DNA of 64,000 nucleotides from JBBQHX01 sp035306065 (GTDB taxonomy: Bacteria > Gemmatimonadota > Gemmatimonadetes > Gemmatimonadales > Gemmatimonadaceae), in NCBI GenBank assembly GCA_035306065.1, contig DATGOL010000007.1:4428-68427 (forward strand), written 5' to 3'. The position numbers and the translations under genes are program-made. The notes beneath the pieces are model-generated. The model searched no databases. It was not told the DNA's origin and saw nothing but the letters and a program-made list of their open reading frames with translations. Shown here one piece after another: positions 8,739-15,580 of the stretch; positions within the stretch are counted from its first letter, which is position 1, and the number at the start of each line of letters is the position of its first letter.

Positions 8739-8933
8739 GGAAACCTCTTCAGGATTCAGCGGAACGGCTCGAGTAGAGCTCAACCGGGCACCGAGCTGCC
8801 CGCGCAGCAGAAACGGACTGTGAGTCCTGCAAGGGAGTCTCGCGTGTGGAGCGTTTGGGAGCAAGTGCCGGCGGGAAATCGGCAGCATCGGCTAGGGGGG
8901 TCAACCTGCCCGGCGGGGCCGATACATTAGGAC

Positions 8934-9266
8934 ATGGCTTCCTTCGAAACGTTCATGGAACTCGAGATGCGTGTGGGCACCGTGCTCGAGGCAGAGCCTT
9001 TCCCCGAGGCACGCAAGCCGGCGATCAAGCTTCTGGTGGACTTTGGCCCGGAGCTGGGACATCGCCGGTCCAGTGCTCAACTCACACGCAGGTATGTGCC
9101 CGCGGATCTGGTCGGCAGGCAGGTGGTGGCCGCAGTGAACCTGGGTACACGCAGGATTGCCGGCTTCACCAGCGAGGTGCTGGTGCTGGGCGGCACACCG
9201 GAGGAGGGCGACGTAGTCCTGCTCCAGCCCGATGCTCCCGTTCCCAACGGGACCCGAATAGCGTAA
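8934..9266 (+). CDS. csaA: CsaA-like tRNA-binding domain protein
   Basis: A 110-residue single-domain protein with the OB-fold found in CsaA and in the C-terminus of methionyl-tRNA synthetase. It starts FMELEMRVGTVLEAEPFPEA and includes ARKPAIKLLVDFG, then AAVNLGTRRIAGFTSEVLVLG, the family's conserved core and ligand loop. Length is exactly that of the family. CsaA is described as a chaperone or tRNA-binding protein assisting protein export in Bacillus; the role here is inferred only from family. It stands in front of the rhodanese gene, 46 bases apart. Confidence 0.9.
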   Translation: MASFETFMELEMRVGTVLEAEPFPEARKPAIKLLVDFGPELGHRRSSAQLTRRYVPADLVGRQVVAAVNLGTRRIAGFTSEVLVLGGTPEEGDVVLLQPDAPVPNGTRIA

Positions 9267-9312
9267 GGCGGCCCGCCGCAGCGAGTCACCCTTCGCCCAA
9301 CCATTCGAGGCA

Positions 9313-10164
9313 ATGAACAACAAGGGATACGCAAAACCCGACGTCCTGGTTACTACCGACTGGCTGGCCGACAACCTGAACGACCCTGGAATTCGACTGA
9401 TCGAGAGCGATGAGGACGTGCTGCTCTACGACATGGGCCATATTCCGGGCGCGCAGAAGGTGGACTGGCACGCAGACCTGAACGATCCTCTCCAGCGGGA
9501 TTACATCTCTCGTGATGCATTCCAGGCACTGCTGCGCAGGCTCGGCATAGACAACGACACCACCGTGATCTTCTACGGTGACAAGAACAACTGGTGGGCG
9601 ACGTACGCGTTCTGGGTGTTCCGGCTGTTCGGCTTCGAGAACGCGCGGATGCTGGATGGCGGGCGACTGAAGTGGGAGCAGGAAGGCCGTCCGATGACGA
9701 CCGACGTGCCGAAGTTCGAGCCGTCGAAGTACGAGGCGCCGGAACGTTCGGACTCCGAAATTCGCGCGTTCTTCCAGGATGTACTCGGCCATATGAAGTC
9801 CGGCCATCCCATGGTGGACGTGCGGTCACCTGACGAGTTCACAGGGCGCAAGTTGCACATGCCCGACTACCCGCAGGAAGGCGCCCTGCGCGGCGGCCAC
9901 ATTCCCGGCGCCCGCAACGTTCCCTGGGCACGTGCTGCCAACCCGGATGGCACGTTCCGTAGTGCAGACGAACTTCGTGCCATCTACGAGGGCGAGATGG
10001 GTCTCTCGCCGAAGGACGACGTGGTTACCTACTGCCGCATCGGCGAGCGTTCATCGCACACCTGGTTCGTGCTCACGTACCTGTTGGGCTACGACAAGGT
10101 GCGGAACTACGACGGAAGCTGGACCGAGTGGGGCAACATGGTTCGTGCTCCGATCGAGAAGTAA
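9313..10164 (+). CDS. sseA: Thiosulfate sulfurtransferase (tandem rhodanese)
   Basis: A 283-residue enzyme with two rhodanese domains. The inactive N-terminal domain covers about residues 8-125 (MGHIPGAQKVDW; no active Cys in its loop). The catalytic C-terminal domain covers about 150-280, with VDVRSPDEFTG, GHIPGARNVPWA and the active-site loop YCRIGERSSHTW carrying the cysteine. The loop CRxGxRS suits thiosulfate as sulfur donor, as in SseA/TST. It is cytoplasmic, with no leader. It probably forms an operon with csaA upstream and the OsmC-type gene 26 bases downstream. Confidence 0.95.
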   Translation: MNNKGYAKPDVLVTTDWLADNLNDPGIRLIESDEDVLLYDMGHIPGAQKVDWHADLNDPLQRDYISRDAFQALLRRLGIDNDTTVIFYGDKNNWWATYAFWVFRLFGFENARMLDGGRLKWEQEGRPMTTDVPKFEPSKYEAPERSDSEIRAFFQDVLGHMKSGHPMVDVRSPDEFTGRKLHMPDYPQEGALRGGHIPGARNVPWARAANPDGTFRSADELRAIYEGEMGLSPKDDVVTYCRIGERSSHTWFVLTYLLGYDKVRNYDGSWTEWGNMVRAPIEK

Positions 10165-10190
10165 TCAACCTCCATCACACACTCATCGTC

Positions 10191-10649
10191 ATGACATCAG
10201 ACGCCGTTGCGGGGATTGTGAAAACCGGCCAGGGACCGAAGCCGCCTTCAAAGGTGGTTCTTTCCTGGGCAGGAGAGCACCGATTCGACGTCGGTCGTGA
10301 GGGTGGTCCATCCATCAGGCTGGATTCAGATGCGGAAACCGGGCCGTCGCCGGTAGACGGCTTGCTTGCCAGCCTGGCGGCCTGCGTCTCGACGGACGTG
10401 GTGGACATCCTGGCAAAGCGCCGCACGCCAGTCGAGGAGCTGACGGTGAACGCAACGGGGGTACGCGCCGACGCCATACCAGCCCGCATTACGCACGTGA
10501 CGCTGGTGGTGCGCATTCGCGGTGCCGGTGTCGAACGCGTTCATGCCGAACGTGCAGTGGACCTCGCGGTCAACAAGTACTGCTCGGTAAAGAACACGCT
10601 CGACCCTGAAATGCCGGTTGAGTGGGAGCTGGAGCTGGTGGAAGCCTGA
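10191..10649 (+). CDS. OsmC/Ohr-family protein
   Basis: A 152-residue OsmC-fold protein. It shows an early beta hairpin (KVVLSWAGEHRFDVG), then SPVDGLLASLAACVSTDVVDI with a cysteine at the position of the peroxidatic Cys. The strand TVNATGVRADAIPARITHVTL and the end KYCSVKNTLDPEMPVEWELEL supply the second cysteine. The pair of Cys suggests thiol-dependent hydroperoxide reduction, as in OsmC/Ohr; I cannot say which subfamily. ATG at 10191 is preferred over an upstream in-frame ATG that lies inside the rhodanese gene. It follows sseA closely, which would suit a thiol/sulfur stress unit. Confidence 0.85.
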   Translation: MTSDAVAGIVKTGQGPKPPSKVVLSWAGEHRFDVGREGGPSIRLDSDAETGPSPVDGLLASLAACVSTDVVDILAKRRTPVEELTVNATGVRADAIPARITHVTLVVRIRGAGVERVHAERAVDLAVNKYCSVKNTLDPEMPVEWELELVEA

Positions 10650-10684
10650 CGTTCCCGATCGTCAGCGACTGAAGTTCGGAGGGT

Positions 10685-10708
10685 CGATGCACGGCAGAGT
10701 GTGCATCG
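10685..10708. terminator. Hairpin between convergent genes
   Basis: A perfect 8-base-pair stem (CGATGCAC / GTGCATCG) with an 8-base loop lies in the 99-base gap between the 3' ends of the OsmC-type gene and the TPR metalloprotease gene. There is no strong T tract; the position suggests a two-way terminator. Confidence 0.45.
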
Positions 10709-10748
10709 TGTCATACAGAAACTGTTGCCTGCGCACCGGCGAGGTTCG

Positions 10749-13700
10749 TCAATCCGACGAGGCCTCGCCGTTGTCAATTCGCGCAGCCTCGTATGCCATA
10801 CGCGCCTCACGATGATACGGGTTTGCGGTCAAGGCCTCCACGAGCAGCCGCACCGCCTCCCGATCCTCGCCCCTCGCCCTGGCAATCACTGCCCGCGTGT
10901 ACGCCAGGTCTGCATTCGAGTAGGGGTTGTTCGCCATTCCACGATGGGTGGCAAGGCGGCGCTCTGCCTCATCAGGATCGCCGAGCCGGGCAATTACCCG
11001 TACCAGGCGACGGTCGTTGGGCTGCGGCCTAGGGGTGTTGCGGAACAGGGGCTGCAGCGCCTCACGAGCCGCAGTACTGTCTCCCCCTACGATGTACAGG
11101 TCTGCCAGCTGAGACTGCAGCCCCGCATTCAGGTTTCCACCGGCCTCGAGTATGCGCTGCGCCTCCTCGAGCGTCGTGATCGCCTCGTCTAGCTCACCTG
11201 CCACTGCGGCCACATGTGCATAGCGTGCGCGAAGCCCCCAGTTCTGGGGCTTCTGCGCAACGAGCTCACGGAAGAATTCCAGCGCCTCACGCGCGTAACC
11301 TGTTTCAGCGCGAAGCGACCAGCCGAATGCCGCAACGTCGTCACGCCTGTCGCGCAGGTAGGTGGACACCGTGGGCGCAGTACGCACATAGTTGTCCGAC
11401 ACACGTATGGCATCCACAATACGCGAGTGTGCGAGGTACAGCGACTGCAGCTGACCGGACAGGCTTGCCCGTACGCCGATATCGGTTTCGAGCGCGAGCG
11501 CACGCTCCATTAGCTGCGTCTGCCTGTCGAGCGCGGCAGGCCCTGCACCTCCCTCCTTCTCCGCACGCTCAGCCACGAGTCTCGCCCAGGCCGAGTAGGT
11601 GGGAGCATAGCTGGAGTCCGTGTCCCTCGACCTCACTATCCACCGTTCTGCTTCATCAAAACGGTTCTGCTCGCGCAGCAGCTCGGCATACGAGAGCATG
11701 GTAGGCTGGTATCGCGAATCCCAGGCAAGCGCAGTATCGAGAAGCGCACCGGATTCGGCAAGCCGAGCTGCAAGTGCCTCGTGAGCACGCGCAACACTGT
11801 CGGCCAACGCACTGTTCCTGCCTGCGCGTCCCATGGCAACAAGCCGCGCACTGTCTGCAGCACGCGAACCGCGCGCGCTGTCCGACATCCATAACCTCCG
11901 CAGGGAGTCCGCAACGTTCGTGTACGTCTGCGCCCAGTTGCTGGCAAACACGGACGTGTCGCCGGCGAGATACGCGTTCTGCCTTCGTACCAGCGTATCC
12001 ACGAACGCGAAGGTTGCCGGATCCTTCACACGCAGGTCGCTGTGCGTGTTCATCGCCTTGTGATTCAGCGGATGAACCTTCACCGGCGATATGAACGCCT
12101 CATAGGCCTGCGCGAGGAACTCGCTTTCGTTGTTGGCGGCGTAGTAGTCCAGGGTACGGTTACCGGCCATGGCATCGTAGTACAGCTGCCTCACGCGCCG
12201 TGATTCCGCGTCCGTGAATGCCTGTCCGTGAAAGAGGTGCACGTACTCGTGATTGAGCACGTTGCGCTCCTGGTGCGAACCGCGCTCCACGTACTCGATT
12301 CCCGCGGCACCGCTGCCAACGCCGCGAATGTCCATCCACTGGCGGTTGTCGAAGGTTGTTGCACCGCGGAAGAACGGCCGCTTCATGGCCTGGGCGAGGT
12401 CGTGGTGCAGCGGCGGAATCACGAATACCTTGCCCTGCCTGGCGATCATCTGCAGGTAGGCGTAACTCGGCCCGAGTTGCTGGCGAGCCATCTGCCTTAC
12501 GCGCGTTCCGGGATAGTAGGCTAGGTCCGCAAACACCGCGTCGAAGGCTGCGTCCGGCGGCACTTCGGTGGTCGCTATCTCCCGCTCCAGCGAGTCGAAC
12601 GCGGCAACCGCGTCGAACTGCTGCTGCTTTACGACTGCTGCGAGTCCGTTGTGTGCGGGGCCATAGTTGGCCTTGCGATCGAGGATCTCCATGAACGCTG
12701 CCTGCGCCGAATCCAGCCTGGCAGCGCGGTTCATGTCGTACGACATGTAGAAGGCGGAACCACGGAACATGGATGGCAGCACGCTCTCGGGATTAACCGC
12801 CTGAAGCTGCCGGGACCGCTCGATTGCCGCCTGCACCCTGCCCTGTGACACCAGCGAATCGAGGCCGAGAAGTGCCACTCGAACGACCGAGTCGCTGGGG
12901 TGCGCATAGTCGGCGTACGTGAGGTGCGTGTGACCGTTGCCGAAGTGCCAGTGTGTCAGGTAGTGCAGCGGGTCCAGTTCGAGCGCGAGGTTCCACTGCG
13001 CTGCCATCTGCGGCAGCTGCCTGGCGTCTACCCGGCGCCAGATTGCGTAGCCGTAGTGAAAGCGAGCGTCAGGGTCGAACGGATCCAGCTCCACGGCGCG
13101 GCGCAGGGGCGCTTCCGCGGCTGCGAGCTCCATCTTCCAGAAGAGTGCATCCGCTTCCAGCACGAAGGCTGCGGCGAGATCAGGATCCCAACCCTGTGCC
13201 CTTCGCGCCCATTCGAGTGCGTTGTCGAATCGCTTCTCCAGCAGGTGGATTCGCCCGGCCAGTACAGCGGCTTCGGCATCCCGGGGATTCTCCGCCATCA
13301 GGGAGTCGGCGATTGCAGCGGCGCCGTTCAACGTCCAGGCTGCGATCTGCAGTTGTGCGTCGGCCAATCGAGCTGCGCGGTTCGACGGCTGCTGCTCCCT
13401 TGCGGCGCGCACCAGTGAACTGGCCGCATCGTACCGATGCATGCGTACGTTCAGCTCGGCTGCCGCGAGGCGATCATCGAGCGACGCGCCCGTGGTCGTT
13501 GTGTCAGCGAGAATGCGGCGGGCGTCATCCCATGCGCCCAGCCTTACGAGTGTCGAGGCGCGGCTGCCTCGCGAGAGATTCGTGTTCGCGAGCGTGGCCG
13601 CACGAGCGGAGGTGAGTGCGGCGCGTGCAGCATCCACGTCATCAACCAGGTTGGCGTTGCCGCTCGTCGCTGCAACTGCAACGGGGCGCTCACCAACAGC

Positions 13701-13796
13701 GCCGGCCGCGCTGGAGCGCTGTGCAGGAATGGCTGCTGAGCACAGTGCCAGGGCCAGGGCGGCGGACGCAGCCGGGAAAGTGTAGCGTAGACGCAT
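10749..13796 (-). CDS. Exported TPR protein with a HEXXH metalloprotease centre
   Basis: A 1015-residue protein with a signal peptide (hydrophobic residues about 8-25, ending near PAQ). TPR-like helical pairs fill about residues 60-340, for example AEAPLRRAVELDPFDPDARF. In the middle, about 420-600, is a gluzincin-type motif: LNHEYVHLFHGQAF with HEYVH as HEXXH, and YYAANNESEFLAQAYEAF about 40 residues later supplying the probable third ligand Glu. A second TPR array covers about 700-1010. The arrangement suggests a periplasmic or surface peptidase held in a TPR scaffold. Substrate unknown. It is alone on its strand, with a 362-base upstream gap. Confidence 0.8.
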   Translation of the reverse strand: MRLRYTFPAASAALALALCSAAIPAQRSSAAGAVGERPVAVAATSGNANLVDDVDAARAALTSARAATLANTNLSRGSRASTLVRLGAWDDARRILADTTTTGASLDDRLAAAELNVRMHRYDAASSLVRAAREQQPSNRAARLADAQLQIAAWTLNGAAAIADSLMAENPRDAEAAVLAGRIHLLEKRFDNALEWARRAQGWDPDLAAAFVLEADALFWKMELAAAEAPLRRAVELDPFDPDARFHYGYAIWRRVDARQLPQMAAQWNLALELDPLHYLTHWHFGNGHTHLTYADYAHPSDSVVRVALLGLDSLVSQGRVQAAIERSRQLQAVNPESVLPSMFRGSAFYMSYDMNRAARLDSAQAAFMEILDRKANYGPAHNGLAAVVKQQQFDAVAAFDSLEREIATTEVPPDAAFDAVFADLAYYPGTRVRQMARQQLGPSYAYLQMIARQGKVFVIPPLHHDLAQAMKRPFFRGATTFDNRQWMDIRGVGSGAAGIEYVERGSHQERNVLNHEYVHLFHGQAFTDAESRRVRQLYYDAMAGNRTLDYYAANNESEFLAQAYEAFISPVKVHPLNHKAMNTHSDLRVKDPATFAFVDTLVRRQNAYLAGDTSVFASNWAQTYTNVADSLRRLWMSDSARGSRAADSARLVAMGRAGRNSALADSVARAHEALAARLAESGALLDTALAWDSRYQPTMLSYAELLREQNRFDEAERWIVRSRDTDSSYAPTYSAWARLVAERAEKEGGAGPAALDRQTQLMERALALETDIGVRASLSGQLQSLYLAHSRIVDAIRVSDNYVRTAPTVSTYLRDRRDDVAAFGWSLRAETGYAREALEFFRELVAQKPQNWGLRARYAHVAAVAGELDEAITTLEEAQRILEAGGNLNAGLQSQLADLYIVGGDSTAAREALQPLFRNTPRPQPNDRRLVRVIARLGDPDEAERRLATHRGMANNPYSNADLAYTRAVIARARGEDREAVRLLVEALTANPYHREARMAYEAARIDNGEASSD

Positions 13797-14158
13797 TTCG
13801 TCAGGCAGGATGACAGTAAGTGCCGGAGGCGCGGTAATCGTTCCTGCAGCGTGGCCTCATGACGTGTTCATACAAAATATCCATATGTCGCGCGCATTAC
13901 TGCCAGCCGTTCGGCACCTCGTTCAAGTGCAGAGGGGCATGTGACGCCCGTCACAAAACAATGTGAGCGGAAATTCCTGACATGGCCAGTAGCCGGAGGT
14001 CCGCTGGTGCGGTTGTGGAACCGGCCCGCGTCGATGGCCAGTGATAATACAGCGCGGTGGCACGGGCCTTCCCACGTAACCAGGTGCGTGGCCGGAATCC
14101 GTTCGTTCCACGCCCACCGATGGCTCATTTTTCACCGAGCGGAAGGAGCGAAACATTC
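13797..14158. other. Divergent intergenic region
   Basis: 362 bases between the starts of the minus-strand TPR metalloprotease and the plus-strand DUF4142 gene. Short open frames occur but none has domain character. The clear signal is the CRP-type palindrome at 13940-13955. GGAAGGAG before 14159 is the ribosome site of the DUF4142 gene. Both flanking promoters must lie here, yet I see no confident -35/-10 pair. Confidence 0.6.
13940..13955. promoter_or_regulatory. CRP/FNR-superfamily operator candidate
   Basis: TGTGACGCCCGTCACA is a perfect 16-base palindrome matching the CRP/Vfr consensus TGTGA-N6-TCACA in all ten defined bases. It lies 144 bases before the TPR metalloprotease start and 204 bases before the DUF4142 start, so it could serve either gene. 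The match is read directly; binding by a CRP-family protein is inferred. Confidence 0.6.
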
Positions 14159-14782
14159 ATGCTGTCAATCAATCGAATTTTGCTATCCAGTGGTATCGTT
14201 GCCGCAGCGGCCCTGGCGGCTTGCGAACCTGCTGATGATCGGGACGAGTTCGCGATGGACTCTTCCATGATGCTGGACACCACTGCGCCGGCTGCGGCTC
14301 CAATGCCCGTGGAGACGCGTGGCTATGAGACCGACGCCCAGATCCTGACGTTCCTCAAGACCTCGAATGCGTTCGCGATCGAGGACGCCGAGATCGCTAC
14401 CGAGCGTGCGACTACCGACGCCGTGCGCGAGTTCGCAGAGACTGTTCATGACGACCATGAGTCGCTCCGCGAAAACCTCTCCGAGGTTGAGGGGAACGTA
14501 CAGGCGACGGTTGATGAACTTGGCGAATCCGACGAGCTCGTGAGCTTCCATCGCGATGGCGTTGAGTCGCTGCGAGCCGTAGAGGGCGCGGACTTTGACC
14601 AGGCGTGGCTTGAGCACCAGATCGAGATGACCGAGCGGTCACTGAATGGCGTTGAGGCAGCCCTGGCGGCCAATCCGACTGACGAGCTGCGCCAGGCGCT
14701 GACGGAGGCCCAGACGGACCTTCGTGAGCATCTCGAGAAGGCTCAGCAGCTCAGGACGGAGCTTACCAATACCGCCACCTGA
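14159..14782 (+). CDS. DUF4142 exported lipoprotein
   Basis: A 207-residue lipoprotein: a leader with hydrophobic residues about 8-20 and a lipobox LAAC. A Met/Ala/Pro-rich linker precedes a four-helix DUF4142 domain at about residues 62-205. Its signature is ILTFLKTSNAFAIEDAEIA, then FAETVHDDHESLRENL, FDQAWLEHQIEMTERSL and LREHLEKAQQLRTEL. DUF4142 resembles ferritin-like and DUF305 bundles and retains several His/Asp/Glu residues, but no enzymatic function is established. The ATG is preceded by GGAAGGAG, and a longer in-frame ATG at 14057 would bury the leader. A strong terminator follows, so it is probably monocistronic. Confidence 0.85.
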   Translation: MLSINRILLSSGIVAAAALAACEPADDRDEFAMDSSMMLDTTAPAAAPMPVETRGYETDAQILTFLKTSNAFAIEDAEIATERATTDAVREFAETVHDDHESLRENLSEVEGNVQATVDELGESDELVSFHRDGVESLRAVEGADFDQAWLEHQIEMTERSLNGVEAALAANPTDELRQALTEAQTDLREHLEKAQQLRTELTNTAT

Positions 14783-14847
14783 GCCAGTGAAGCGGGCTTC
14801 AGCCCTGAGGTGGGTACATACCTCAGCCAGCCTGCAGTGAAGTGACT

Positions 14848-14886
14848 ACGGCCGCTGCCATGGAAAGAATGGCGGCGGCCGTTTTC
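14848..14886 (+). terminator. Intrinsic terminator after the DUF4142 gene
   Basis: A 14-base stem ACGGCCGCTGCCAT pairs with ATGGCGGCGGCCGT (a single G-T wobble) across a 7-base loop. It is followed by TTTCACTT and lies 65 bases past the stop codon. This is the best intrinsic terminator in the window. Confidence 0.8.
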
Positions 14887-14901
14887 ACTTCCCGCGGTAA
14901 A

Positions 14902-14923
14902 CGATAACGTGTTATTATTATCG
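14902..14923. promoter_or_regulatory. AT-rich palindrome before the merC-like gene, possible Fur/Zur-type box
   Basis: An AT-rich island in GC-rich DNA. ATAAC-GT-GTTAT is a perfect inverted repeat (14904-14915), and an outer CGATAA...TTATCG repeat spans 14902-14923. It ends 17 bases before the ATG of the MerC-family gene. Fur and Zur sites are AT-rich repeats of this kind, and a Fur-family gene lies 3 kb away, so metal control is a reasonable but unproven inference. Confidence 0.45.
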
Positions 14924-14939
14924 AGTCGCGTGCTGACAG

Positions 14940-15398
14940 ATGCGACACCTGCACCCCAGCCGCGCGACCTGCCCGCACCCGCCCGTGAACCGTCAATCTC
15001 CGTTGCTCGCCCTGGCGCCTACCCTGTGCGCCATTCACTGCCTGGCAGCACCCATAGTCGCGGCAGCTGCGCCCGCGCTCGGCAACAACCCTGCGATAGA
15101 GTGGGGGGCCCTGGTCTTTTCCCTGGCGGCAGCGACGTTCACGTTCCGGCATCGTTCCCTGTCGCGACTGCCAGCGGTGTTCGCAGGTGCCGGGTTCGTC
15201 GTGTGGGTGCTGGCGCTCACGTCGCTCAGCCATTCCGCTGCGCACACGCCCGTGCTGGTTGCGGGTAGCATAACGGTTGCCGTCGCGATGCTGGTTCAAC
15301 TGCGAGTTACCGCGCGCGGCCACGACTGCCACTGTCACGCCTGCGTTGCAGACAGTACGGAGCTGGCGCCTCCGGGCGAGCGTGCGGCTCTCGGATAA
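14940..15398 (+). CDS. MerC-family membrane protein
   Basis: A 152-residue protein with four hydrophobic segments (about residues 23-42, 51-66, 77-95 and 102-118). The first holds the paired cysteines of MerC, in TLCAIHCLAAPI, which bind and pass a metal ion in mercury transporters. A His/Cys cluster after the last helix (HDCHCHAC) could bind metal as well. Many chromosomal MerC-domain proteins lack other mer genes, as here, and are not proven to move mercury; zinc or another soft metal is possible. An internal GTG about 16 codons in is an alternative start. The palindrome just upstream and the nearby Fur-family gene support metal regulation. Confidence 0.75.
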   Translation: MRHLHPSRATCPHPPVNRQSPLLALAPTLCAIHCLAAPIVAAAAPALGNNPAIEWGALVFSLAAATFTFRHRSLSRLPAVFAGAGFVVWVLALTSLSHSAAHTPVLVAGSITVAVAMLVQLRVTARGHDCHCHACVADSTELAPPGERAALG

Positions 15399-15438
15399 CT
15401 GGTAGTGTCGAGGGCAGGGCTCTCGGGAAACTGACAGA

Positions 15439-15563
15439 GGCGAGTGCGCAATTCCGGTGACGCTTGTAAAGGCGACTGCACGGTTCCGGCGACACTCATA
15501 CGGCTGAGTGCGGCGCCAGCGAAGCTCGTTAGGCCGAGCGCGCCCCGCCCGCCACGCTCACCC
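15439..15563. repeat. Four imperfect tandem copies of a unit of about 31 bases
   Basis: Units begin at 15439 (32 bases), 15471, 15502 and 15533 (31 bases each). Each starts with GGCGAGTGCG or a close variant, and the first three share a CCGGYGAC-like middle and a CTYRTA-like end. The copies have diverged, and the last is the poorest. They fill the gap between two convergent genes. They were aligned by eye; no repeat search was run. Confidence 0.45.
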
Positions 15564-15580
15564 TTCGGCCAGGCAGCCCG

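Noticed and set aside
14940..15398. Mercury resistance operon
   Set aside because: Only a MerC-like protein is present; no MerR, MerT, MerP or MerA.
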